From Pisaster brevispinus (lineage: Eukaryota; Echinodermata; Asteroidea; Forcipulatida; Asteriidae): a DNA stretch of 64,000 nucleotides. Position 1 is the stretch's first letter; every line of letters starts with the position of its first letter. This document shows positions 34,287-44,858 of this stretch, in pieces. Location: contig JAMKCF010000003.1 of NCBI GenBank assembly GCA_023634235.1, positions 4,120,958 to 4,184,957 of the forward strand, in the 5' to 3' direction. Position numbers and translations under genes: made by a program. The notes beneath the pieces are model-generated. The model searched no databases. It was not told where the DNA came from and saw nothing but the letters and a program-made list of their open reading frames with translations.

Positions 34287-37200
34287 CCAAGGAGTATCTA
34301 GTTTATGTTGCCTGTGTGCCAAGAAAAGACCCACATGTGAAAGAACTTGTGGGCTGCTGTAGCATTTAACTTTTTCAAAGACTAGCCAGCAGGACCAGTT
34401 AGGGAGAACTGCAGAATTAAACAATATGTAACTCGAGGTAACTAGAGGTTGAACCCTGGATAACCTCAAAAAACATTGTGGCTAGCCTTGAAATACCGCC
34501 TGTTTAATTGTACATTCGTTCAATGTTTTCGAGTAGCTGCGGTGCAATCTGCAGTGGCTCTCAAACTATGGAACTTGGCAATGTATATTTACAGGCAGCT
34601 GTAAATTAAGTGAAACTGTTTGTGTAAGGGCAGTGTTTTTCTTCTTCTTTTTTCAAATGAGAAAGTCAAAAAAGTAATTGCTCGATTTGGTACAATTAGA
34701 TTTAGTAGTTTTTTGTAATGCAATATGTCGATTACTGTGAGTAACAGTCATGTAGTTGGCGGTTCTTATAGCTAGTTTCTTGTACAGTATGGTTGGGTGA
34801 GAAAGATCAGTTACATGTATTTACAATGCAGTGTGCCCTCTACCCGAGGGGGCCATTATCCCCAAAAGGGACAGGTAGATTCAAATAAAGTCACACCCAC
34901 AGTTGCCAACTCTCCCTGGTTCTGCAGAAAGTTCCCTGAAAACAAACCAATCTTTCCATGTTCTGGTGAACAAATATGAAAATCTCTCTGATTATGGAAA
35001 CTTGTTCCCTATTATGTTGAATGTACAAGTACTTCTAAATATCTCCCTGATTGCTGTACAAAATCTCCCTGATTGCAAGATGCAAATGCTGGCAGCTCTG
35101 CTGATGCACTAAACCACTCGTGTGTGTGTGTGTGGGGGGGGGGGTGGCTCGTATCTACAGGAATAAGTGGAAAGGGGCAACGAAAAATACTTCTTGTCTG
35201 GTGAACCAAAATATATAAAAAAGATTTTTAATTTTCTTACAAAACCAGAATATAAATTGTGCACACATTAAGGGCACTTACCCTATTTTATTCTCGCAAC
35301 AAGAAAACATGCTTTGTGCTTTCAGTAAAAACATAGCTTTAGTGATTCTAACTTTGAGTTTGAGTTAGTTTTTTAGAGGTGAGTTTGTATAGATTTAAGA
35401 TTTGTTTTGGTTTTTCAAATGTAATGTCAGCTTGAAGAGACATGCAGTTTTCCTCCGAGTAATTTAGACAAAATGTAATATTGGTACACAGATTTTGTGC
35501 CTGAGAGATGGGTGTGGATCTTGTGTCAAATGACCTTACCCACCTGGCGTCAAGTAGAGGTCAAGGTTTCTTAATATTGGCTCATCCTGTACGTAGCTGT
35601 GTGATTTCCATTGTTTTATCATAGTTTTACCTCCCAAGATGGCAGCGGGTGATGTCAACACAGACCTTTATCATGGGACAACCATCTTTGACATGCTCCC
35701 TGTCTGTAATGGCAAACAAAAATACTGATTCTTGTTATGCTAAAAAGGAACCAGACTATTGTTTGGTTACATTGATTTGAATGAAAGTAAAACAAAATGG
35801 CTGCTGATCGAGATGTGATCAGTGGTTAGATTTGAATAGGTTAACAAAATTCCTGTCATCTTTTTGATGGACAGTTACATATTTGAGTATAAATGTTTGT
35901 ACGGTTGAATTAAGCTTATTGTTATAATTATTCCACAATAATGAAATGATTCGTTAAGCCCCGCCTATTTGAAACAATTGTTTTCCCTGTAAAAATGATT
36001 TTGTCTGAAAAAGTAATACATAACAGAAATTGGGGTTTGTTTTATAAACAGATATTTTTTTAACATTGGGAATCATTGGAAAATGTCAATTCAGGTCATG
36101 ACCTTTACTTTGACCTGTTTGTTTGAGTGGAAGTAGATAAGATCCTGCAGCTGTTTGCAGCTGCTGTGAGCATTTTGGTACAAGCCGTTTCCGGCCGCTA
36201 TGAACTCTTAAGGGTTATTGAGCAAAGTTCAGTGGATCATTCTCTTTCTTTTCACGCATAATGCACCATCAGTATGGAGTATTAAGTTGGATTGTATCCA
36301 CCAGGAAATACTTGCACCATGAATGTAGCATCATATACAAAAATTCTTAATTGTTTATCCTATATAAAGAACAGCACAGTTCTCAGCTAAATGCCAATTA
36401 AATATTTGTACACAGAAACCAAAAAAATACATAAGAGGGGCCAATTTGTAGGTTGGGGAAAAAACCCAACAATTTTTTCCATTTTTGGGGCAAAAAGTTG
36501 GGCGGTGCATGTTTAACATGTTGTATGGCCCCATAAATGCCGATTTTGTTTGCTATGTAGTTTAGTTAAAGGTATAATCCACCTGTTTGTCAGCTACATT
36601 GGTGTTACTGTATATTACTGTGAAATAAAGCCATTGACTTTTCTTCTTAACAGGTTTCTCATTGTACAGGGAAATCTGGAAGTATTAAAAAGTAGACATT
36701 AATATTTTGTTGTTCAAAAAACAATTTGTTTAATGTAATTTCAATTACAAATTTGTGTCTTTTTTTTTGAAAACTTATCAAGAAGCATAAACTGTAACTG
36801 TTATTATCCAAGTTCATTTTGCAATGCAGTTTTAATAAAATATGACTTTTGAAAAGGCAATTCATCGTCTGAAAACTGGAAAATTTAAATGTTTTGCTCC
36901 TGTGTGGGCACTTGTCATGTGATTTTCTTGTGTATTGATTTACATGTATAGATGTATATTTTGGGGGTTACCTTATTAGGCTTCTTTTCATGGTAGATAT
37001 CTTTTGAGATGAGCTTAGTGAGAAAGTACATCATTGTTTTATGGAAGACAAGTGTCATGATCAGGAACTGAACCCACATTCTGGCAACACCAGAACTTGA
37101 GTCCGGTGCACCAGACCTCTTGGCCATGACTTTCAACTTTTTTTGCCCCTGGAAAATCTGTAATATTATCATCAAATAGCTTGAAAAGATTATACTATAA

Positions 37201-38774
37201 TGTAATGTATGTTAGCCTTTGTACTCGGTAAAACGTGGTGTTGTTTTCAAGGGTTTAAATACTACGCCTGTTATTAAACATGTTATAATGCTTTATCTCT
37301 CGAGGGAAAAAAAAAACATCAGCCATTATTTAACTTCTTTAATCTGTCACTTTTTTTATGTGAACAGAATTTTTATTTCTATAAATTCTGATTTGAAAAA
37401 AATGTGTACATTGTCCAGACATGAAGATCAGGTTTGATCACGTTCAACGCTACACTACAAAAATAAACAATCCATTCATAACTGTTTTCTAATAACAATG
37501 TTATATCAAAAATATAAATATATATTTGTTTTTTAGAGTTCCAGTAGACATCACATTGATTAGCTTATATCTCATCTATCCGCATTCATTCACTCAGTTT
37601 CACATTATTTTATGGAACTGTGTAATATTTGCAAAACTTACCTCTTTGTGTTGGGGCTTGAATTTCAAGAAGATTTCTACGAGACCACAAATCTTGTAGC
37701 TCAAAACTTTCAATGAACCAGAAATACTTTTTACAAGAATTGAAAATGTTCTTTCTTTTTTTATATTTGGTGAACTTTAAGGAAGAGGTTTTGAATTGAA
37801 AAGCTAAATACTTGTATACATCAGGCACACTTGTATCAAAACTTTCTAATTACACCAACAACAAAAAACCAGTAAAAAAACAAACAAATAACCCAAACAA
37901 CCCCTAAACCCCCAAAACAAGGAAATGGCCAACCACACTTAACTTTGTACAGTGTTTTGTCAGTTTTCTTTCAGTTTCCTACAGAAAAACAAAACCCGGA
38001 AATCAGCTGAAAGTACCATACCTGAGCAAGAAATCTTAAAAAGTGTGAAGTTGGAAAAATGCTAGACTGCAGGGCTTGTTCACTTGTGGAGTTACAGGCC
38101 CAAAGGTAAAATATCTGGACTCTGGCCAGTGGTGCAGTTGGACTTTAAGCCTCGTGTGTGCTAAAAATCAACTAAAATTTGAACTGTTTGATTTTTGCAT
38201 TAATTTTGTAGCCTATAACAATCTAATTAAGCTGGCTTTGTTTTGATCTCAGTCAATCAATCAATCTGCACAGCATTGGTCTGTCTTGCCAATCTTATGC
38301 TTGTACAGCCCATGTCTGGTTCAATTACTTGGGGATGGTGACCCTTTGTACTTTTTTCTTGAATTTTACATACCCTTCCCCAAATCCGAAAATATACCTC
38401 TATCTTCCCTTGAAAATGTTTTTGTAGATAACGCTTGATTTGGGAGATAAATTATAACATTCTTCTGAGTTTTTCATTGAATCTTGACAGAAAACAAACT
38501 CCAGAAATTATTTCTACATCACCAATTTTGTTTTATTCATTATGCCTTGTTTTTACCTGAGTGGATCAAAAAGTACTGTGAAACTTCACTTTAACCTTAC
38601 TGCTATAGTTTGGTTTGTTGTGCTTGAAAACCCTGAGTGGTGGAATATTGCATACAAATACAGGCTGTTAAACTTCATGTACACATTTGGTCACATGGAA
38701 CCGTAATAGATGCCCAAAATAACAGCTGCTGTCGTAAGCCCAGAACTATTAAAACTATGATTTCTATTAAAATT
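34287..38774. other. RSRC2 3' region and intergenic stretch, no gene seen
   Basis: AT-rich sequence without a supportable exon. An AATAAA at 36624-36629 is a candidate RSRC2 poly(A) signal, and TTTATT at 38532-38537 is a minus-strand candidate for the NADH dehydrogenase gene. It contains a tRNA-Leu-like SINE (37060-37129) and a diverged interspersed repeat at 37640-37735 whose reverse complement resembles 16605-16705. Confidence 0.5.
37060..37129 (-). mobile_element. tRNA-Leu(CAA)-like SINE head, best copy
   Basis: On the minus strand the order is ATGGCCAAGAGGTCT (A box), GCACCGGACTCAAGTTCTGG (anticodon arm with CAA), a short variable arm and GTGGGTTCAGTTCC (B box). These match tRNA-Leu landmarks, but the acceptor ends do not pair, which fits a SINE rather than a working tRNA. 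Confidence 0.65.
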
Positions 38775-41700
38775 TTAGAATCTTGAAATGTCTCGACCGA
38801 AGAGCAGTGTCTTTGTCCAATCAATGGGAACCTGCATACGTAATCTCCAGCTACCCAATCGGGTAAGGTAAGCTGATCGCCATAGCAACCAGGAGTTGAA
38901 CCCTTTGTACAAAACAAAAAATACACAAAATATTGTAATTTGGTTATAAAATAGGATAGCTAGTTAAAACACGATCGGATTTATGTGTTGACCCTGATTC
39001 CTAAACCAGACTACTCATTGCAAATACCTTCCAACATTTGGAGTTATTTGAAATAGTGGGATTCTTTGATGTTCTATGTTTGAGTATTTCTATTGCTGAC
39101 TGTTTGTTTTTGAGTCGAGTATTGAACCCATCTCTGCTCGTTTCCAGCATACACACGTTCCTTTTTGGAAAATGTAAATTAACAGTTAAACAATTACAGG
39201 ATTTGAACTGACCTCTTCTCATCGGGCATACTTGGTGGTCTAGTTAGTTGAGACAACTGCTCTAGATTGCGAGGGATGTGGGATTAAATCCCATCTAAGT
39301 AGCCTATATTGGGGGGTTTTCTGCAGGACTCTGGGAAAGCACAGAGGATGCAGTGCTTACCACTACATCAGTTAAAGTTGAAATCAAAGTAAATACTAGA
39401 CTACACAATCAAGCACTGTAATGTACATCTTCCCTTATCTTGAATCTCACCTTGTCCCTTGACTACTGGTGTATTAGTCAGCCCCTTGTAGTCACCTACA
39501 TAAGCCAGCATGCCCATATTCTCGTGCTTGAACTCTGACCCCTTCCCATTGGTACTAAGGCTCTTGGCGAGATATCGACCTTGCTTCTCTGCAACCTATG
39601 CACACGAGGGAAGTTGATGACGTGATACATTTATGACGAGTCATCAGATAAATTGATGCTTTAAATTTTTGTGGCAATTCCAGGCTGAGCAGTCTGTTGC
39701 ATCGGACTTCAGTCCTTGGGCAGGACACAATTGCTTCTCATCACCCAGGAGTAAATGGGTATCTGCATTGTAAAGATTTTTGATGTGATTGATAAGCAGC
39801 CATTTGGCTGCTGGTGCTGCATATTCCTAAGAATTTTTTGTATGTTTCAGGAGTGCTTCCAGTGTATGGGTTGATACAATGGGTTTAAAACACCTAATAA
39901 ATGTATTATTTTTATTCATATGAAAGCCAACATGGTATAACATTCTTAATGGTACCGGCCAAAGTGCATTGCTGAGGAATGCTATCATCCTCTCTAACTA
40001 AGATTATTGCTGAGTGGGATCTTGCTCCTGATAGATATGGACCGGCTACATGTGTATGTTTCATTTTTTTAAAGTTTCACTGCACCATTTTAAAATTTAT
40101 AGGGGCTAATGGTACATTTGCATAAAGAAATCTGGCCACTTAACAAACCTGAGCTGTACATGGTAAGCTATTGTTGACAATTTCCGCACAGTCACCGATG
40201 GCATAGATGCTGTTACTGTCATCATCAAGCACGTTCAGGTGGCCATTGGTCAGTAACTGACCCTGGTTGTTTCTGGAGAAGGGAAGGTTCTTCACGAATG
40301 ACCTATTAAAGCAAAGAATACCTTTCAACTGGTGTCATTATGTTTAATGACCATTAGCATATATTTACATACTAAACTAGTCATTTATAGCACCAAGTCA
40401 CCATGAATGATTCTGGCCGTGTTGAAATAATGAAAACTATAAGCACAATCATGTACCCAAGTAGCAAGTGCACATTTGTTAATGCCTTGCTCCATGCTTG
40501 TGTAAGTACCCACAATCTACCTTGGAGAACTTCTTTTGGAATGCATCACTGGTCCACAATGGAATAACCTTATCATTGGACTGAAGGTGTTATTGTCGGA
40601 GTGCCCACATGACTACAGGGGAGGTTTCATTGCAAGGGGTGACGAGTTTTCATAAACAATGTATGGTACAAGGCTATCTGTTCTACCTGGGAGAAAGTCC
40701 AGTGGACCATACCACAAATCCACAAGGGAGTTCCTTGCCATTGCTGAGGGTTACTCCATCCTCTCTGACATCAGTCACGTTAGCCTTGATCAACTCCATC
40801 TGTGATCGGGAGCGGATCTTGGTGGTGGCGTACTCTTGTTGCTTAGGAGTAAAGGAGGAGAGGATCTGCTTCCCCTCAATGAGGGAGACACGGATCAGGC
40901 TTTGCTCTTCCTTATAAAGACGGGAGACGTCCTACAGGGGGAAAAAGGGGATTGAAGGGTGTGCATTTAACTTTGGTATGATCGAAAATATAAATAACTT
41001 ATATGGTATAAAGTCATGGTGAAAAAACTTCCCTAACAAACCCTAACAAACCCTAACCAAACCTCACCTCCCTGACAAAGTCATACAGTTCTGCCCCAAA
41101 CTCCACTCCTGTTGGCCCACCTCCTACGATGATGATGTGGAGAAGTCGTCTTCTCTCCTCTTGGGAGATGCTTGGGTGCAGAGCCAACTCGAAGTTATTG
41201 AGGATGCGGTTTCGTATAGCACGGGCATCTTGTACCTCCTGTAAACCACAATAAATGTCACTTCTTAAGAAAGCACAATGAATTTTTGCCTTTCGCAGGA
41301 TGATTTGTTCATGTACTTTTCCAAAGTCTCTCAAAATCAAACACAACCTGATGTTGGATTTGAATAAGTTTTCAAATACATAAACAGATTTTTTCAAGCA
41401 ATACCGCAAACTTAAACAAGTTGGTTTACCTTGAGGAAGAAAGCATGTTCTGAGACGCCTGGAATGCCAAACGTATTACTGACAGCTCCTACTCCAATGA
41501 CCAGCTTGTCATAGTCAATGTTGTACGTCAAGTCAGGTTTCAGCACACTCTGACAGTAAAGTTCCTACAAGTCATTATAGAAAAAAAATGAAATAAGGTA
41601 TGATGAAGGAGAAAAGCATTCTACATACTTTAGGGGCAACTTTACTTGATAGAAGACCATTATGCACTTGTTGCACACCCAGCCTTGAAAGTGACCTTTA

Positions 41701-43201
41701 CAAAGGTTTGGATGATGAAAGTACAATAAGAATAATATTCCTGTATAGACCGTATTGAATATGACGTCACCATTCAAATATCTGCCCTACAACATGGCGT
41801 CTAGCGTGTGCGTGATGGTGTGCGTGCATGTGCCGTCAAACCGGGAACGCTGCGTGCTTCATTGATGTACATGTATGCGTTTAGACGCGCATACGGTTTG
41901 CCCTACAAGATGGCGACTTTCATAGCAACAAAGGGGTTATTCAATACGGTCTATTGCTATCAAAATTGGATTGGAGTATAATTGCTTTGTGTAGAATCCT
42001 AGCGAAGGCATTGGGAACGATTGGGGGTGAAGTACTAGATGCAGAGTTGATGGGCATTGAGGTAAGGAGGTGGGAACGGTGGGTGGGAGCATTTTGAAAG
42101 TCTGAAAACTAACTTTAATTTGGATTCTCCATCTTAATCAATGGAATGCAATGGCTCTAAGGGGAGGAGGTATGGTCAGGGACCAAGGACAATGAACTTG
42201 TGCCGAGTACCTTTATCTCCACATCAATTCCAACTGCTTCACTCAAATGGAAGTGATCTGTCTGCCTGAAACCTACGTTTCGAACGGGCTCAATGATGCT
42301 TCTGTGAATGCAAAGGAGAAGGAAAATTGTGAAACCAGTCGGACCATTCAATATCATCCACTGTGATTATGAATGATAAAATAATATGCTTGCCTGCAGT
42401 ATCATCTAATGAATGCTTCCACACAGCACATAGTCAACCCTCCTACTGTCTGACCATTCCATATCAATCATCGACTAGATTTAAATGATAGATATAAAAC
42501 CATGCATGCCTGCAATATAATATCAATCAATATAATGTCATTTGGTAATATTAAATTCTTCTACACAATACACATGATACATGTAGTAATTTTTGTCCTC
42601 AGTTGTGCCAATAGACGCAATCTGTGCAGTTGATTTGATAGATGTGATAATTGTAATCTTCCAGTCAATGAATGAAGGCCAGTTTCCAATTGAAGTAGCA
42701 AATGACTGCTGATAAGATTTTGTTTACTGTTTGATTTCACTAGTCAAGAGCAATAAACCTTTCTCAGGTGGAGTCACTATTTTATGGCTTGCCATGCTGC
42801 CAGTAATCAATACCCTCTCTTGATGGTCAAGAGAATGGAGGGTCATGATTAAGGATCTTTTTCTGACTCTCACTGAACTTTGTACATCTTAATAATCTTG
42901 CCATGAAAACTTACCTGAACTCCAGCGTCCCAACAGTTGTGCTGGCCAGTAATGGCGTGAACAGAAAATGATTACGCGGACTTACGACAATGACATCATA
43001 AAGGTTTTTATTTACACTTTTTAGGACACTGTAGCTGGCCCACCCAGTCCCTAATATCACAAGTTTCTTTCTCTTGCCATTTGCAGCTGTTGAGCCATGA
43101 CAAACACAAATTTGTGGAATGATCTTGGGAAATGAAGAAGATAGATGTCGATGACAATATAAGACCTGGGTAATCTTGCGGGGGAAGGCGGACACGAACA
43201 T
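38775..43201 (-). CDS. NDH-2: Type II (alternative) NADH dehydrogenase, complete, mitochondrial
   Basis: Single-polypeptide, rotenone-insensitive NADH:quinone oxidoreductase that would bypass complex I without pumping protons. Eight minus-strand exons at 43201-42915, 42301-42211, 41564-41430, 41238-41068, 40931-40687, 40302-40149, 39595-39451 and 38902-38775 join in phase to 451 aa, the usual size. Residues 1-45 are basic, serine-rich and lack acids, like a mitochondrial presequence. Motifs in order: [16 protein letters not shown] (first nucleotide-binding fold), [61 protein letters not shown] (second fold), [18 protein letters not shown] (FAD site), the quinone-site [12 protein letters not shown], and the C-terminal LFGRDISRF that anchors the protein to the membrane. 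No EF-hand insertion is present. It is divergent from the zinc-finger gene at 44859, with a large palindrome between them. Confidence 0.94.
39228..39300 (+). mobile_element. tRNA-Glu-like SINE head, second copy
   Basis: TTGGTGGTCTAGTTAGTTGAGA followed by GGGATTAAATCCCA parallels the copy at 15738 (shared GGTGGTCTA, CTGCTCTAGA and AAATCCCA). It lies in the last intron of the NADH dehydrogenase gene. Confidence 0.55.
41746..41953. mobile_element. 208-bp inverted-repeat element in NADH dehydrogenase intron 2
   Basis: Perfect 16-bp terminal inverted repeats, TAGACCGTATTGAATA at 41746-41761 and its complement at 41938-41953. A TA at each extreme end could be a TA target duplication as in Tc1/mariner-type elements. 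Inside, TGCCCTACAACATGGCG and TGCCCTACAAGATGGCG are direct repeats. It is non-coding. Confidence 0.8.
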
Positions 43202-43481
43202 TTTCTGAGAATTCTTGGTTCAGTCCGTCAACAAATGTCCATCAAATCTGCAAAGAAACATTAAACTAATTTAAAATGTAATCGAGTACTTTGTAATTGT
43301 ATCATGTATAGTCAGCAATCCGCATTGTTCATGATTGGTCAAAAGTTACTCCCAACTTAACCAAGAAAGTACTTAAAATATATTATAGCTCATGAGCCAC
43401 AGCCTACTACAACATATACTACTACTAGTCCTACTTCACATTTTTTACAGAGTTATAAAGAGTCTTCCATACATGTGAATA

Positions 43482-44120
43482 CTACGGTGGCTGATATCCG
43501 CCCACAACAACACACTTTTTCAATACGGCATTATAACGCCCTAATTTACGGCATCATAACGCCCTAATACGGCGTTATAACGCCCTAATACGGCGTTATA
43601 ATGTAACGCCCTAATTTACGGCGTTATTACGCCCTACTACAGCGTTATAACGCCCTATACGGCGTTATAACGCCCTAATTTACGGCGTTATAACGCCGTA
43701 CTTTAGGGCCTTTGTAAATTAGGCATTATAACGCCGTATTAGGGCGTAATAACGCCGTATTAGGGCGTTATAACGCCGTAAATTAGGGCATTATAACGCC
43801 GTAAAATTAGGGCGTTAAAACGCCGTATCAGGGCGTTATAACGCCCTATTACGGCATTTTAACGCCCTAATTTTACGCCCTAATTTACAAAGGCCCTAAA
43901 GTACGGCGTTATAACGCCGTAAATTAGGGCGTTATAACGCCGTATAGGGCGTTATAACGCTGTATTAGGGCGTAATAACGCCGTAAATTAGGGCGTTACG
44001 TTATAACGCCGTATTAGGGCGTTATAACGCCGTATTAGGGCGTTATAACGCCGTAAATTAGGGCGTTATAACGCCGTACTGAAAAAGTGTTTTGTTGTTG
44101 GCGAATATCAGCCACCGTAG
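43482..44120. mobile_element. 639-bp near-perfect palindrome of GGCGTTATAACGCC units with AATA target duplication
   Basis: The outer ends CTACGGTGGCTGATAT (43482) and ATATCAGCCACCGTAG (ending 44120) are inverted and continue through the CAACAAC...ACTTTTTCA segment into the arms. Each arm is a run of TACGGCGTTATAACGCCCTAAT units in which the 14-mer is itself a palindrome, and the two arms match almost base for base in reverse complement, including irregular units. About two dozen units are present. AATA directly flanks both ends (43478-43481 and 44121-44124). No ORF. It lies between divergent gene starts at 43201 and 44859. Confidence 0.9.
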
Positions 44121-44858
44121 AATACAGTTTAGTTGCGATGATCATTGGAGGATGAAGGTTTTACGATAATATCGCAACTATTGTATATACAGTCATGACA
44201 CAAAAAAGTCTTTGACAGTGAGTTTATGACTTTTTATGACCTGAAATCATACAATACAAACAAGTAATTTGAGTATTTATCGTACACTATGCTAGTAGTA
44301 GTGTATGGTGTTGTTGATATAAACATATTAGTTTGTACTCAAACAAGGGTTAATATTCTAATTCTATGAAAATTTAAACTGAGTCTGACTCGAACCGAAG
44401 GCAGAATATTTTTGAGATTAAACCTGTGCACATCGTACGTAAATACTATTTTATAATATTATAAGTGTTAATATTACTGTACTCTACTCTAGTCAAACCT
44501 CGAGTCGATCAGTTGAAGCAAAAAAAGATCTATCCCCTCTGATCCAGCAGAGTGCATACTGTGTTTACTTCCCACATGCTTGTAATTCATAACCTTTGAC
44601 ATGTTTGTTTTTGTCACTAGACTCCAACACACACGCTTTCTGTTTTCACCAGTGTAGCGCAATAAACATTCCCGCCATCGAGAGTAAACTTAATTTTAAC
44701 GGCCGTTCGTAAGACTAGCAAACACTGACGTCATGCATTTTGTACAAAGAAATGAGTGACGTGTACACAGGAGCCTTCATGAATTTACGCGAAAATCACA
44801 CATTTATTCCAGATTGTATAACTTAGCCAGTGACTCTGGTGTAAACTCGTCTGGAATT

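Noticed and set aside
37640..37735. Minus-strand exon-like stretch before a GTAAGT
   Set aside because: It resembles the repeat at 16605-16705 rather than a protein, and the NADH dehydrogenase gene is complete without it.
43482..44120. CRISPR-like repeat array
   Set aside because: The units have no unique spacers, the arms are mutually inverted and the whole is flanked by a target duplication in an intron-rich eukaryotic region.
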